Shown: piece after piece, positions 17,463 to 24,747 of the stretch
Numbering within the stretch: position 1 is the first letter of the stretch
Layout of the letters: the number at the start of each line of letters is the position of its first letter
NCBI RefSeq assembly: GCF_000092285.1
Contig: NC_014100.1
Coordinates: forward strand, 2,790,001-2,854,000
Length of the DNA stretch: 64,000 bases
Direction: 5' to 3'
Source: Caulobacter segnis ATCC 21756
Lineage (GTDB): Bacteria; Pseudomonadota; Alphaproteobacteria; Caulobacterales; Caulobacteraceae
Notes under the pieces: model-generated
Databases searched by the model: none
What the model saw: the letters and a program-made list of their open reading frames with translations, nothing else
Told to the model about the DNA's origin: nothing
Translations under genes and position numbers: made by a program

Positions 17463-19907
17463 ATGCGACTTTTCGCAGGGGTGGCGCTGGCTTGCGCGCT
17501 CGCCGCGGCGCCGGCTCAGGCCGCCCGTCCCTTCACGATCGAGGACCAGCTTTCGGTCCAGAACTTCGGGCGGGTCGCCTTCTCGCCCGCCGGCCGCTGG
17601 CTGATCGCCGAGCGCTATGGGCGCTGGGGCGACGCGCCCAGCTTCGACCACGAGTTCCTGACCCATCAGACCACCAGTCAGATCTTCGTCACCGATCTGC
17701 GTGCCAACAGTCCGCCGCGCCCGCTCCTGCCCCAGGCCGCCAAGGCGGGCGACACCTTCGGAGCCTTCTCGCCGGACGGGACACGGGTCTTGGTCTTCCG
17801 GCAGGTGGGGCATCGGCGGAAGATGGGCGTGGCCACGCTGGCGACCGGGGCGACGCGATGGTCGGGCCTGACCGCCGATCCCGAGGTGTGGACCGCCCAG
17901 GCCCGCTGGCGGGACGATACGCGCGTCGTCGTCATCGCGCGCGCGCCCGACGCCCCGTCGATCCTGCTCGGCGCGGGCTGGCAGACCCAGGCGCGCACCG
18001 CGGCGGCCTGGAGCGCCAACAGCCGCGGCGAGGCGTCAGGCGTCGCGCTCGGCGCGGGCCGCTACGCCGGGCTCAATCCGCCGCCGCCCGACTACGACCT
18101 GGCGGAATTCGACGCCCACAGCGGCCAGACGCGCGTGCTGGCGCACGGCCCCTTCTTCGAGATCTTGCTGTCGCCCGACGGCCGAACCGTCGCGGCGAGC
18201 GAAGAGGGCGAGCTCGTCACGCCCAGCGCCGCGACGGCGATGGTTCGCCTGTCGAGCCCCCATCGCCGTCGGCGCCTGTCCCTCATCGACCTCGACACCG
18301 GTGAAATCCGCCGCCCCTGCCCGGCCTGCGATCTTGCCCCGGGGACCTGGGCCTGGTCGCCGGACGGCCAGGCGCTGGTGGCCGCGGCGCGCGATCAGCC
18401 GGCGTTCGACGCCGGCTATGGCTACTGGCGGTTCGATCGGCTTGGCGCATCGGTCGCCCTGGCCCCGCGGCTGCGCGTCAATCTCGTCACCGGCGGCGGG
18501 ATCGCGAACCTGACCGGCCAGGCGGCCTGGCTGGGCGGCGATCCGGTCGTCCTGGCCAAGCCCGAGGGCGCGGCGCGGCCTGACTGGTGGCGCCTCGCGC
18601 GCCAGGGCGAAGTCAACCTGACGGCGGCCTTCGCCCCGCCGCAAGGTCGGGCGCTGGCGGTCGGCCCCAAAGGCCTGCTGGTCAATACGGCGGCGGGGCT
18701 CGTCCGGCTGCCGCCGAAAGGCCAAGCTCGGGTCATCGCGGCCGGCGCCTGGCAAGGCGCCGGCGCCCTGCCCGGGCTGCCCATAGAGCGCCTCGTCGGA
18801 ACCGTGGATCATGCCGCGCGGCTGCTGACGCCCGAGGGTCACACCCGGCCGGCCGCCGATCTGCCGAGCCGCGCCCGGCTGGTGGCGACCTCGCCCAGCG
18901 GCGATCTCGCGGCCATAGACACCGACGACCATGGGGTCCGCACGCTCAGCCTCTATCGCCCAAACTCGCCGCCGCGCCCGCTGCTGACCATCAACCAGGC
19001 CCTTGCCGATGTCGCCTTCAGCCGGCCGGTGGCGATCCCCCACCGTGGGCCAAGCGGCGAGCCTCTGACCAGCTGGCTCTACCTCCCGCCGGGCGGCGCG
19101 CTGGGGGACCAGCGCCCGCTGATCATCGTGCCCTATGCCGGCGATCGCTATGATCGGCCGCCCGCCTGGTTCGAGCCGGGCGCGGTCACGCCTCTGACCA
19201 ATGTCCAGTTGATGGTGGCCCAGGGCTATGCGGTCCTGGTTCCCAGCCTGCCGATCGGCTTGACGGACGAGCCCGCGCCGGGTCTCGCCGCCGCGATCCT
19301 GCGGGCGGTCGACGCCGCGCATGTGCAGCATCCCGTCTTCTCGGCCGATCGCCTGGCCGTCTGGGGCCACAGTTTCGGGGGCTGGTCGGCCCTGATGGCC
19401 GGCGCGCAATCGCCGCGGTTCAAGGCGCTGATCGCCTCGGCCCCGCCGACCGATCTGATTACCCTGCATGGCAACCTTCGTCTCGCCAGCTTCGCGGTCC
19501 CGGAGGTCTATATGACGCTCACCGGGCTGCAGGGCTGGGCCGAGGGCGGCCAGGCCAGGATGGGCGCCCCGCCCTGGAAAGACCTCGATCGGTATGCTCG
19601 CAACAGCCCGCTGTTGCAGGTCGACCGGCTCACGGCGCCGGTGATGCTGATCTATGGCGACATGGATTATGACCCAAGCCAGGTCGCGGCCCTGTTCATG
19701 GCGCTATCACGACAGGGCAAAGATGCGCAGCTGCTCCTCTATCGCGGCGAGGGCCATGTGATCGGCAATCCGGCCAACCTGCGCGACCTGCATCAACGGG
19801 TGTTCGCCTTCCTCGCCGACGTCCTGGGACCGGTCGCCGCCGTCCCGCGCCCCGCGGCCCTCTCGCCCTCGGCGGCTTCCCCCTCGCCGATCCGCGCCTC
19901 CCAATGA
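17463..19907 (+). CDS. Lasso peptide isopeptidase (S9 prolyl-oligopeptidase family)
   Basis: An 814-residue secreted hydrolase with a signal peptide ending AAPAQA. The first 500 residues form a WD/beta-propeller-like domain with repeated FSPAGRWL/FSPDGTRV motifs. The C-terminal alpha/beta hydrolase carries WGHSFGG (serine near residue 638), GDMDYDPSQV (aspartate near 730) and GEGHVIG (histidine near 763). This is the family of AtxE2, which hydrolyses the isopeptide bond of astexin-type lasso peptides. It follows the receptor by 33 bases and completes the uptake and degradation arm. Its last 115 bases overlap, in antisense, the 3' end of the cyclase gene. The final 25 residues are low-complexity. 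Confidence 0.88.
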   Translation: MRLFAGVALACALAAAPAQAARPFTIEDQLSVQNFGRVAFSPAGRWLIAERYGRWGDAPSFDHEFLTHQTTSQIFVTDLRANSPPRPLLPQAAKAGDTFGAFSPDGTRVLVFRQVGHRRKMGVATLATGATRWSGLTADPEVWTAQARWRDDTRVVVIARAPDAPSILLGAGWQTQARTAAAWSANSRGEASGVALGAGRYAGLNPPPPDYDLAEFDAHSGQTRVLAHGPFFEILLSPDGRTVAASEEGELVTPSAATAMVRLSSPHRRRRLSLIDLDTGEIRRPCPACDLAPGTWAWSPDGQALVAAARDQPAFDAGYGYWRFDRLGASVALAPRLRVNLVTGGGIANLTGQAAWLGGDPVVLAKPEGAARPDWWRLARQGEVNLTAAFAPPQGRALAVGPKGLLVNTAAGLVRLPPKGQARVIAAGAWQGAGALPGLPIERLVGTVDHAARLLTPEGHTRPAADLPSRARLVATSPSGDLAAIDTDDHGVRTLSLYRPNSPPRPLLTINQALADVAFSRPVAIPHRGPSGEPLTSWLYLPPGGALGDQRPLIIVPYAGDRYDRPPAWFEPGAVTPLTNVQLMVAQGYAVLVPSLPIGLTDEPAPGLAAAILRAVDAAHVQHPVFSADRLAVWGHSFGGWSALMAGAQSPRFKALIASAPPTDLITLHGNLRLASFAVPEVYMTLTGLQGWAEGGQARMGAPPWKDLDRYARNSPLLQVDRLTAPVMLIYGDMDYDPSQVAALFMALSRQGKDAQLLLYRGEGHVIGNPANLRDLHQRVFAFLADVLGPVAAVPRPAALSPSAASPSPIRASQ

Positions 19908-21646
19908 CGGACCCAGGCCTCCAGGGCCGCGGCGGTGAGGAGATCGCGGGAGGCGTCCTTCCAGACGATGGCCTCGGGCTCGAGCGCGGCCGCCAGTTCG
20001 TCGCGGTCGATCAGGCCCCGCGCCGCCAGACGGCCTTCCAGCAGAAAGCCGCGCAGAAACGGCGCGCTAGCCGCGAGGCTGCGATTGAGGAAGACGCTGA
20101 TTTCACCCTTCGAGCGCCGCCCGACGATCGATGGAGGCAACCGGTCGGCGAACGCCTCGCGGGCGAAACTACGCTCGCCTTCCCCCGCGCTGAGTATGGG
20201 CGCGGGGATCGCCAGGCAGGCCTCGACCACCGGCTGGGCCAGCAAGGGGTGGACGATACGGGCGCGCTCGGCCCGACCGGTGGCGCCATGGGCGTTGAGG
20301 TTCGAGACCAGCGCCCGGATCTGCTGTCGCTTGGCCGGGGTGACGCTGCTTAGCCCGCCCACCCAAGGATGGGTCAGGCCCACCCGCCGGATCCGTTCGG
20401 CTTCCTGGCGCAAGAGTTGGCCTTCGATCGACACCGTCGAGGGACGGCCGCTGAACGCCTCCCAGGCCAGGCTCCAAATCGACCGCCTCGTTCGCCGCGC
20501 GACCTCCTCCAGCCGCGCGCGTCGCGATCCCTCGCAAGGCGCGCCGCCGAGCAGGTCCGCGGCCAGGGCGCTGGCCGCCACCTGATAAAACACCGTGTCG
20601 CCGCCGTGGCCGGTGAACAGCGCCCGAGCGTCGATTGCCTCCAGCGCCCCGACCAGCCCCGCGTCGTAGCCAGGATCAAGGGCGTTGAAGTTTGGTCGCG
20701 CCGCCTGGCCGGCGGCGGCCAGCACCGTCTCGTCGAACGCGAACGGTTCGCGCCGGAGCGTGCGCAGGGGCGCGCCGATGCGCTCGGCCACCGCCTGGGC
20801 GTAACCGCGCTCATCGGCTTCTGGCTGGTCGCCGTAGAAATTCACGGTCAGCTGTGGGCCAAGACCGCTGGCCGCCAGGCTGGTGGCGACGATCGCCGAG
20901 TCGAGGCCGCCGGAAATCTCGCAGACAATCGGGCCCGCGTCGCTGGCCAGGGCCGCCACCGTGGCGTCGATCGTCCGGCGCAGGTCCTGGCGGCTCGGCC
21001 AGGGCCGATGGCGCGCGCCGCGAACGACCGCCGCGGGGGTCCAGAGCACCGAGCGCTCCTGCCCGTCCGCGCCATGAACGGCGGCGCCGGGATCGATCGT
21101 GGCCAGGCCCGTCAGGGGCGGAGGACCGAGGGCCGCGCTGATTGGGTCCGCCAGGATCTGGACGATCCGCGGCCAGTCGATCGCCAAGTCCGCCGGACCG
21201 GCGCGACCGGTGAGCGGACGAGCGCTCATCACCGTGACGCCGTCGCGCCGCCAGGCCAGCGCCTCCAGGGCCCCTGACGGATCGCGCAGCAAGGTTGGCC
21301 CCGCTTCGGCGCGACCGATCCACATCCCGACATAGCCGCCCCAAGCGGTCTCGATCAGGTGACGACCGGCCTCGAGCGGATCGATGTCGGCAAGACCGTC
21401 GAGCGCCGCGCGCGCGACCGCGCCGCCCAGGGTCGCCCGTCGGTCAAAGGCTTCACCGATCAACACCCCCGCCACGCCGCCCCGTCCCATCAGCGGCGAA
21501 ACGGCCGGCGCCTGGCCATCGGTCAGGACCGCCAGCCGAAACGCCCGCAGCGCCAGGGTCCAGCCGGCGTCGATCAGCGCCTCGACCATCTCGTCGAACG
21601 CGGCGGCGGCCAGACCGCCCGGATAGGTCAAGGCCGCGTAGCCCAT
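19793..21646 (-). CDS. Lasso peptide cyclase C (asparagine synthetase-like)
   Basis: A 617-residue macrolactam synthetase that adenylates the side chain of Glu8/Glu9 of the core peptide and closes the ring onto Gly1. The ATP-pyrophosphatase loop is EISGGLDSAIVA near residue 243, and FTGHGGDTVFYQ is the second conserved asparagine-synthetase motif. The N-terminal domain resembles a glutamine amidotransferase, but the chain starts MGYAAL and lacks the catalytic N-terminal cysteine, as expected of lasso cyclases. The start is 2 bases after the B stop codon, so translation is coupled. The 3' end overlaps the convergent isopeptidase gene by 115 bases. Confidence 0.92.
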   Translation of the reverse strand: MGYAALTYPGGLAAAAFDEMVEALIDAGWTLALRAFRLAVLTDGQAPAVSPLMGRGGVAGVLIGEAFDRRATLGGAVARAALDGLADIDPLEAGRHLIETAWGGYVGMWIGRAEAGPTLLRDPSGALEALAWRRDGVTVMSARPLTGRAGPADLAIDWPRIVQILADPISAALGPPPLTGLATIDPGAAVHGADGQERSVLWTPAAVVRGARHRPWPSRQDLRRTIDATVAALASDAGPIVCEISGGLDSAIVATSLAASGLGPQLTVNFYGDQPEADERGYAQAVAERIGAPLRTLRREPFAFDETVLAAAGQAARPNFNALDPGYDAGLVGALEAIDARALFTGHGGDTVFYQVAASALAADLLGGAPCEGSRRARLEEVARRTRRSIWSLAWEAFSGRPSTVSIEGQLLRQEAERIRRVGLTHPWVGGLSSVTPAKRQQIRALVSNLNAHGATGRAERARIVHPLLAQPVVEACLAIPAPILSAGEGERSFAREAFADRLPPSIVGRRSKGEISVFLNRSLAASAPFLRGFLLEGRLAARGLIDRDELAAALEPEAIVWKDASRDLLTAAALEAWVRHWEARIGEGEAAEGERAAGRGTAATGPRTSARKANTR

Positions 21647-21648
21647 GG

Positions 21649-22299
21649 CTAGCGCACCATGATCGGGTGATAGGCGATGAGCCGTTCGGCCTCGTCATCA
21701 AGCACCAGATCGCCCGCCTGCAGCCAGCAGTGCGCCCCAAACGGCCAGGTGCGCACGCCGAAGATCCAGTCGACGCGGTGGCCCAGGGCGAGGAGATAGT
21801 CGCGCAGCATCTGGCTGCGAAACAGACAGGCGCCGTCGAAGGGCAACCAGGGCTGGAGTCGCCGAAAGGCGTCGAGGTCCGCCAGCAGCCCTTCGCTGGC
21901 GGGCGGAGAGACCCCGGTGGACGGCGGCGGCAGGCGCTGGGCGAAGGGACGCCGCTCGGCGGCCCGGCTGGCGAGCCCCGCCATGATGGCTTGCCGCCAA
22001 TGGGCCAGGCGTGGGCGCGGGCGTTCGCGGGCCGGCAGCGCCTCCAGCACGGCCCGCGCCGTGCGGACGGGCGCTGGCGTGCTCGGCGGCGGCTCGATCG
22101 CGGCGGCGGCGCTGGCCAGGCCCGCCTGGATCAGGTCTTCGGCCAGCTCACGCGCCGCGACGCGCAAGGACCGTCCCTCTAGGGCCAGCACCGACCCGAC
22201 CGCGGGCAGACAGAAATAGGCGTTGGTCGCGACATCGAGGAAGACGACATCGTCATCGATCATGACCGCGTACACGCCGGCGCTGAGCCACAGGTCCAT
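21649..22299 (-). CDS. Lasso peptide leader protease B (fused recognition domain and cysteine protease)
   Basis: A 216-residue protein. I chose the ATG at 22299 because an AAGGAG site lies 6 bases before it; a longer frame from 22365 would run into the third precursor gene. Residues 1-80 form the recognition element that binds the precursor leader (VYAVMIDDDVVFLDVATNAY). The C-terminal half is a transglutaminase-like cysteine protease with FDGACLFRSQML (Cys), FGAHCWLQ (His) and a following Asp, and it removes the leader. Proteobacterial lasso clusters usually carry this fused B form, in contrast to the split B1/B2 of actinobacteria. Confidence 0.92.
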   Translation of the reverse strand: MDLWLSAGVYAVMIDDDVVFLDVATNAYFCLPAVGSVLALEGRSLRVAARELAEDLIQAGLASAAAAIEPPPSTPAPVRTARAVLEALPARERPRPRLAHWRQAIMAGLASRAAERRPFAQRLPPPSTGVSPPASEGLLADLDAFRRLQPWLPFDGACLFRSQMLRDYLLALGHRVDWIFGVRTWPFGAHCWLQAGDLVLDDEAERLIAYHPIMVR

Positions 22300-22361
22300 G
22301 GCCTGCTCCTTGTCTGGAAGAAAGGCTTGGGCGCCCGGCGCTCGGGGCCAAGGCCGCCGTC

Positions 22362-22475
22362 TCACATCGGGTCGTAGCGGGCCACGGTGATGTCCTCGAG
22401 CAGCAGGCCCACCAGCGCGCCCCGCGTCAGCCTGTCGGCCTTGCCCAATCGCAGCAGTTGAAACCTAGACGTCAT
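22362..22475 (-). CDS. Caulosegnin III precursor peptide
   Basis: A 37-codon gene. The leader contains LLRLGKADRLTR with the invariant threonine at position -2. The core is GALVGLLLEDITVARYDPM. Gly1 and Glu9 can close a 9-residue macrolactam. From memory this core is identical to published caulosegnin III. The ribosome site is AAGGGAG, 8 bases before the ATG. It is the last of three precursor genes and lies 62 bases before the protease gene. The leader differs from the other two in having K-A-D and R-G at the conserved positions. Confidence 0.95.
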   Translation of the reverse strand: MTSRFQLLRLGKADRLTRGALVGLLLEDITVARYDPM

Positions 22476-22505
22476 CGGCCGGCTCCCTTTCGCGTCCGCC
22501 GCGAC

Positions 22506-22579
22506 GGGGCGGCGCGAACAAGGAGGCGGCGCGCCGGTCGTATATTCAAACCTATATTCGAAACGCGTCGCGCCGCCCC
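22506..22579. repeat. 12-bp perfect inverted repeat between the second and third precursor genes
   Basis: GGGGCGGCGCGA at 22506-22517 is the exact inverse of TCGCGCCGCCCC at 22568-22579. The 50-base interval between the arms contains the paired TATATTC motif at 22541-22560. On the transcript this can fold into a strong stem that would weaken read-through into the third precursor, protease and cyclase, or protect the upstream mRNA end. Confidence 0.7.
22541..22560 (-). promoter_or_regulatory. Paired TATATTC motif, copy 2 (between precursor genes 2 and 3)
   Basis: TATATTCAAACCTATATTCG differs at one position from the copy at 22992-23011 ahead of the first precursor. Each copy is a direct repeat of TATATTC with a 12-base period, suitable for a regulator bound on one face of the helix. 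The likely reader is the GntR protein encoded just upstream, or the motif is part of a second promoter for the third precursor and the BC genes. Confidence 0.55.
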
Positions 22580-22586
22580 TTGTGGG

Positions 22587-22700
22587 TCAGCCCGGCATGT
22601 AGTGGCCAGGCAGGAAATCCTCCGGCAGGCCCGGAGTGAGCGTGCCTTGGGTCAGACGCTGGGCGTCGCCCAGGCGGATCAGGCGATGGGTCTTGGTCAC
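22587..22700 (-). CDS. Caulosegnin II precursor peptide
   Basis: A 37-codon gene starting with GTG at 22700. There is no in-frame ATG, and a GAAAGGG site lies upstream. The leader ends RLIRLGDAQRLTQ, with threonine at -2, and the core is GTLTPGLPEDFLPGHYMPG. Gly1-Glu9 gives a 9-residue ring. From memory it is identical to caulosegnin II. The GTG start may lower its translation relative to precursor 1. It is separated from precursor 1 by about 100 bases that contain a strong hairpin. Confidence 0.95.
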   Translation of the reverse strand: MTKTHRLIRLGDAQRLTQGTLTPGLPEDFLPGHYMPG

Positions 22701-22754
22701 GGGATGGCCCTTTCAGGTGATGGGCCGCGCGGCGGCCCGGTTGCGGAGAAGAAC

Positions 22755-22789
22755 GGCGGCGCGGCGGGGACGGCCCCTCGCGCGCCGCC
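22755..22789 (-). terminator. Strong hairpin between precursor genes 1 and 2
   Basis: The arms GGCGGCGCG (22755-22763) and CGCGCCGCC (22781-22789) are perfectly complementary, and the loop itself contains GGGG/CCCC (22766-22769, 22774-22777). There is no T-run, so it is more likely an attenuator or an mRNA-stabilising structure than a full terminator. Such structures behind the precursor gene raise precursor mRNA over the enzyme genes. Confidence 0.5.
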
Positions 22790-22801
22790 GCCGTCGGCGG
22801 C

Positions 22802-22930
22802 TCAGCCTTGGATTTCGCGGCCGAGCGGATTGACCGCTTCGGGCTGGCCGACGAACGCGCCTTGCGTCAGGCGATGGGCGTCGCCGACGCGCACGAGACG
22901 CGGGGCTTGGGTGGCGTTCTTCTTGGTCAT
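22802..22930 (-). CDS. Caulosegnin I precursor peptide
   Basis: A 42-codon gene with a good AAGGAG site 6 bases before the ATG. The 23-residue leader includes APRLVRVGDAHRLTQ, with the -2 threonine. The core is GAFVGQPEAVNPLGREIQG. Gly1-Glu8 gives an 8-residue ring, one residue smaller than in the other two peptides, so cyclase C accepts both ring sizes. From memory the core is identical to caulosegnin I. It is the first gene after the regulator and has the strongest translation signal. Confidence 0.96.
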   Translation of the reverse strand: MTKKNATQAPRLVRVGDAHRLTQGAFVGQPEAVNPLGREIQG

Positions 22931-22945
22931 GGTCGTCTCCTTTTC

Positions 22946-22970
22946 GAGAAGCTGCCAAATGCAGCCTCTC
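22946..22970 (-). promoter_or_regulatory. Leader hairpin before the first precursor gene
   Basis: The segment 22946-22970 reads GAGAAGCTGC, a 5-base loop, then GCAGCCTCTC. Nine of ten positions pair. It lies between the TATATTC motif and the ribosome site of precursor 1, so it would be in the 5' untranslated leader. It could stabilise the mRNA or modulate ribosome access. Confidence 0.45.
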
Positions 22971-22991
22971 AATCACGCGACCGTCAGGCCC

Positions 22992-23011
22992 TATATTCAA
23001 ATCTATATTCG
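22992..23011 (-). promoter_or_regulatory. Paired TATATTC motif, copy 1 (promoter/operator of the precursor genes)
   Basis: TATATTCAAATCTATATTCG spans the last codons of the GntR gene and lies about 60 bases ahead of precursor 1. Read on the minus strand it is GAATATAG-ATTT-GAATATAG. It matches 19 of 20 bases of the copy at 22541-22560. Its A/T-rich content in a GC-rich region suggests a -10 element, an operator, or both. Confidence 0.55.
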
Positions 23012-23599
23012 GGGAGATTTGAGCAGGCCCAGAGCCACGGCGAGGATGCGGCCGCTCTGGGCCGCGCGGCGGGCGTAGTGGCGACGCACGGCGCGCAGCA
23101 AGGCCTTGCGATCGGCCCAATCATCGCCCGCGACGCCGCCGCTCCCCGCGCCGAAGACTTCGGCCTCGGCCCGGGCCAGCGGGGCCAACTGGGCCTGGAC
23201 GCGCGCGCAGGCTTGCGCCAGGGCGCGATTGGGCGCGGCCTGGGCGCTAGACAATGGATCGGCCAGATCAAAGCCGTCGCCAGCCTGGGCGCCAGACTGC
23301 ACGGCCGCGGCGACCAGGACGCTGGCCAGGTCATAGAGCTCGGCGAGACCGGCCGGATCAAGCAGCAGCGCCGCGTAGCCCTGCGGCGTGCGCGCGATCA
23401 GCCCCTCCCCGGCCAGGCGCGCCAAGACCTCGCGAACCGGGGTTGGGCTCACGCCCAGTTCCTCGGCCAGGCCGCTGATCGGCAGGGCCGCGCCCTGCAA
23501 GGGACCGGCCCGCGTCAAGCGCTGGCGCAGCGTCTCTAGGGTTCGGTCGAATGGATCGCGATCTCGCACCAGCGCGGGCTCCCAGCCGTGGGCGGTCAT
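23003..23599 (-). CDS. GntR-family regulator of the lasso cluster
   Basis: A 198-residue protein with an N-terminal winged helix (LPISGLAEELGVSPTPVREVLARLAGEGL, here shortened to VSPTPVREVLARLAGEGL), which is the FadR/GntR HTH. The C-terminal part (about 110 residues, rich in Ala) is an eroded all-helical FCD-type ligand domain. It is directly upstream of the precursor genes on the same strand, and its stop codon lies inside the first TATATTC motif. It is the best candidate to control the precursor operon. Control by this protein is an inference. Confidence 0.75.
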   Translation of the reverse strand: MTAHGWEPALVRDRDPFDRTLETLRQRLTRAGPLQGAALPISGLAEELGVSPTPVREVLARLAGEGLIARTPQGYAALLLDPAGLAELYDLASVLVAAAVQSGAQAGDGFDLADPLSSAQAAPNRALAQACARVQAQLAPLARAEAEVFGAGSGGVAGDDWADRKALLRAVRRHYARRAAQSGRILAVALGLLKSPRI

Positions 23600-23830
23600 G
23601 CTGGCCGCAACAGGATCGGCGCGTCGAGCTTGGCTGGGCGGTTGACGCCTCGCCCGGCCTTGGAAATGAGCCTCGACGAGTCAGCGCGTGCGATCCTCTC
23701 CAGACAAGGCGCGATTGCTGCCGTCCCAACGCCGGATCATTGCCGGTTTTCAGGCAGGACCAACCGCGACGCCGCGGGCGTCGCGCGGCGTCGCGGCGCC
23801 GCTCGGGCCCTCCGGCGAGATTTCGGGGGT

Positions 23831-24403
23831 ATGACGTGCACGGACGGTTGCGCTGCCTTGGCCTCCCCGGCGATCATCTCAAAGTTGATTAGTGCGGAGC
23901 TTCGCATGCTTGGCTCGCCATCGGCGCCGCTGGCGCGTCAGGCTCGATTGCTCTCGCGCACCCTGCGGGCGATCAAGAAGGAACGGCGCATGACCTCAAT
24001 CGAGGTCGCCCTGTCGATGGGCGTGGCGCTGCGCACCTATCAGGACTTCGAGAAGGGCAAGGGCGACTTCGACCTCTGGAAGATCCGGCGCTTCGCCAAG
24101 GCCACGCGAAGCGACGCCATCGGCATCGTCCTGGCGGTAATGTACGGCAACCCGGCCATCGCGCTCATCACCATGCGCAGCAAGCTCTTGATGACCGGAT
24201 GGATCGGTTTTCGCGAACTTTGGCGAACCCTGGGCGACCGGCTGCATCTGATCCCGGCCGCCCAGATCCTGCTGGGCCTTCGCAAGATGGGCGAGCACTT
24301 GCAGGAGTATTTGGATCGGCGCGCCGCGTCGCTCGACAGCTGGCTGGAGACCTCTCTTGACGAGCTCTACGAGGACCCGGGGGAGGCCGAGGACGAGCGC
24401 TGA
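23831..24403 (+). CDS. ICE-type helix-turn-helix regulator
   Basis: A 190-residue protein with an XRE-like HTH: TLRAIKKERRMTSIEVALSM then RTYQDFEKGKGDFDLWKIRR. It is followed by a conserved hydrophobic segment (SDAIGIVLAVMYGNPAIAL) and an acidic C-terminus. The frame is open back to 23588, but the region before 23831 is low-complexity. I chose the ATG at 23831, which follows a GGGGG stretch. Proteins of this kind sit beside DUF736 and ParB genes in related elements and probably control maintenance functions. It marks the return from lasso cargo to island backbone. Confidence 0.7.
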   Translation: MTCTDGCAALASPAIISKLISAELRMLGSPSAPLARQARLLSRTLRAIKKERRMTSIEVALSMGVALRTYQDFEKGKGDFDLWKIRRFAKATRSDAIGIVLAVMYGNPAIALITMRSKLLMTGWIGFRELWRTLGDRLHLIPAAQILLGLRKMGEHLQEYLDRRAASLDSWLETSLDELYEDPGEAEDER

Positions 24404-24414
24404 GGGTCAGGTGC

Positions 24415-24747
24415 CTAAGCTGGCGATGGCGGCGCTTGAGCCGGCGGCGGGTCGGTCCGGCGGATCCAGACCAGCGGCAGGGCGCCGTCCTCGGCGGCCA
24501 TCAGCCGACCGCTGACCGGTTCAGGCCAGGTCGGGTCGTCGAGCTTGAGGCTGAGCACCGCGCCGCTGGCGTCAGTGACCCGCCAGGCCGCGCCGCATTC
24601 GCGTCCGCCGACCTCGGCGATGTAATCGGGGGCCTTGGCGGAGAATTTCTCGGCCGCGACGAGCGTGACGGCGACGTCGAGGCTCAAGGTGGCGATCCGG
24701 CCGCTGAAGCCTTCGCCCTCGCGGCGGAAGTGTCCGATGGTGGTCAT
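24415..24747 (-). CDS. DUF736 family protein, first copy
   Basis: A 110-residue small beta-rich protein, starting MTTIGHFRREGEGFSGRI and ending with the family's LKLDDPTWPEPVSGRLMA segment. The start at 24747 matches the conserved family N-terminus; a longer frame to 24999 is GC-rich filler. DUF736 proteins occur almost only on plasmids and ICEs of alphaproteobacteria, commonly beside ParB and DUF2285 genes. Their function is unknown. It differs clearly from the second copy (25121-25438), so the two are old paralogues. Confidence 0.85.
   Translation of the reverse strand: MTTIGHFRREGEGFSGRIATLSLDVAVTLVAAEKFSAKAPDYIAEVGGRECGAAWRVTDASGAVLSLKLDDPTWPEPVSGRLMAAEDGALPLVWIRRTDPPPAQAPPSPA

Noticed and set aside
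22458..23078. Plus-strand frames across the lasso precursor genes
   Set aside because: They are antisense to the three short precursor genes, whose leaders, cores, start signals and order fully explain the interval.
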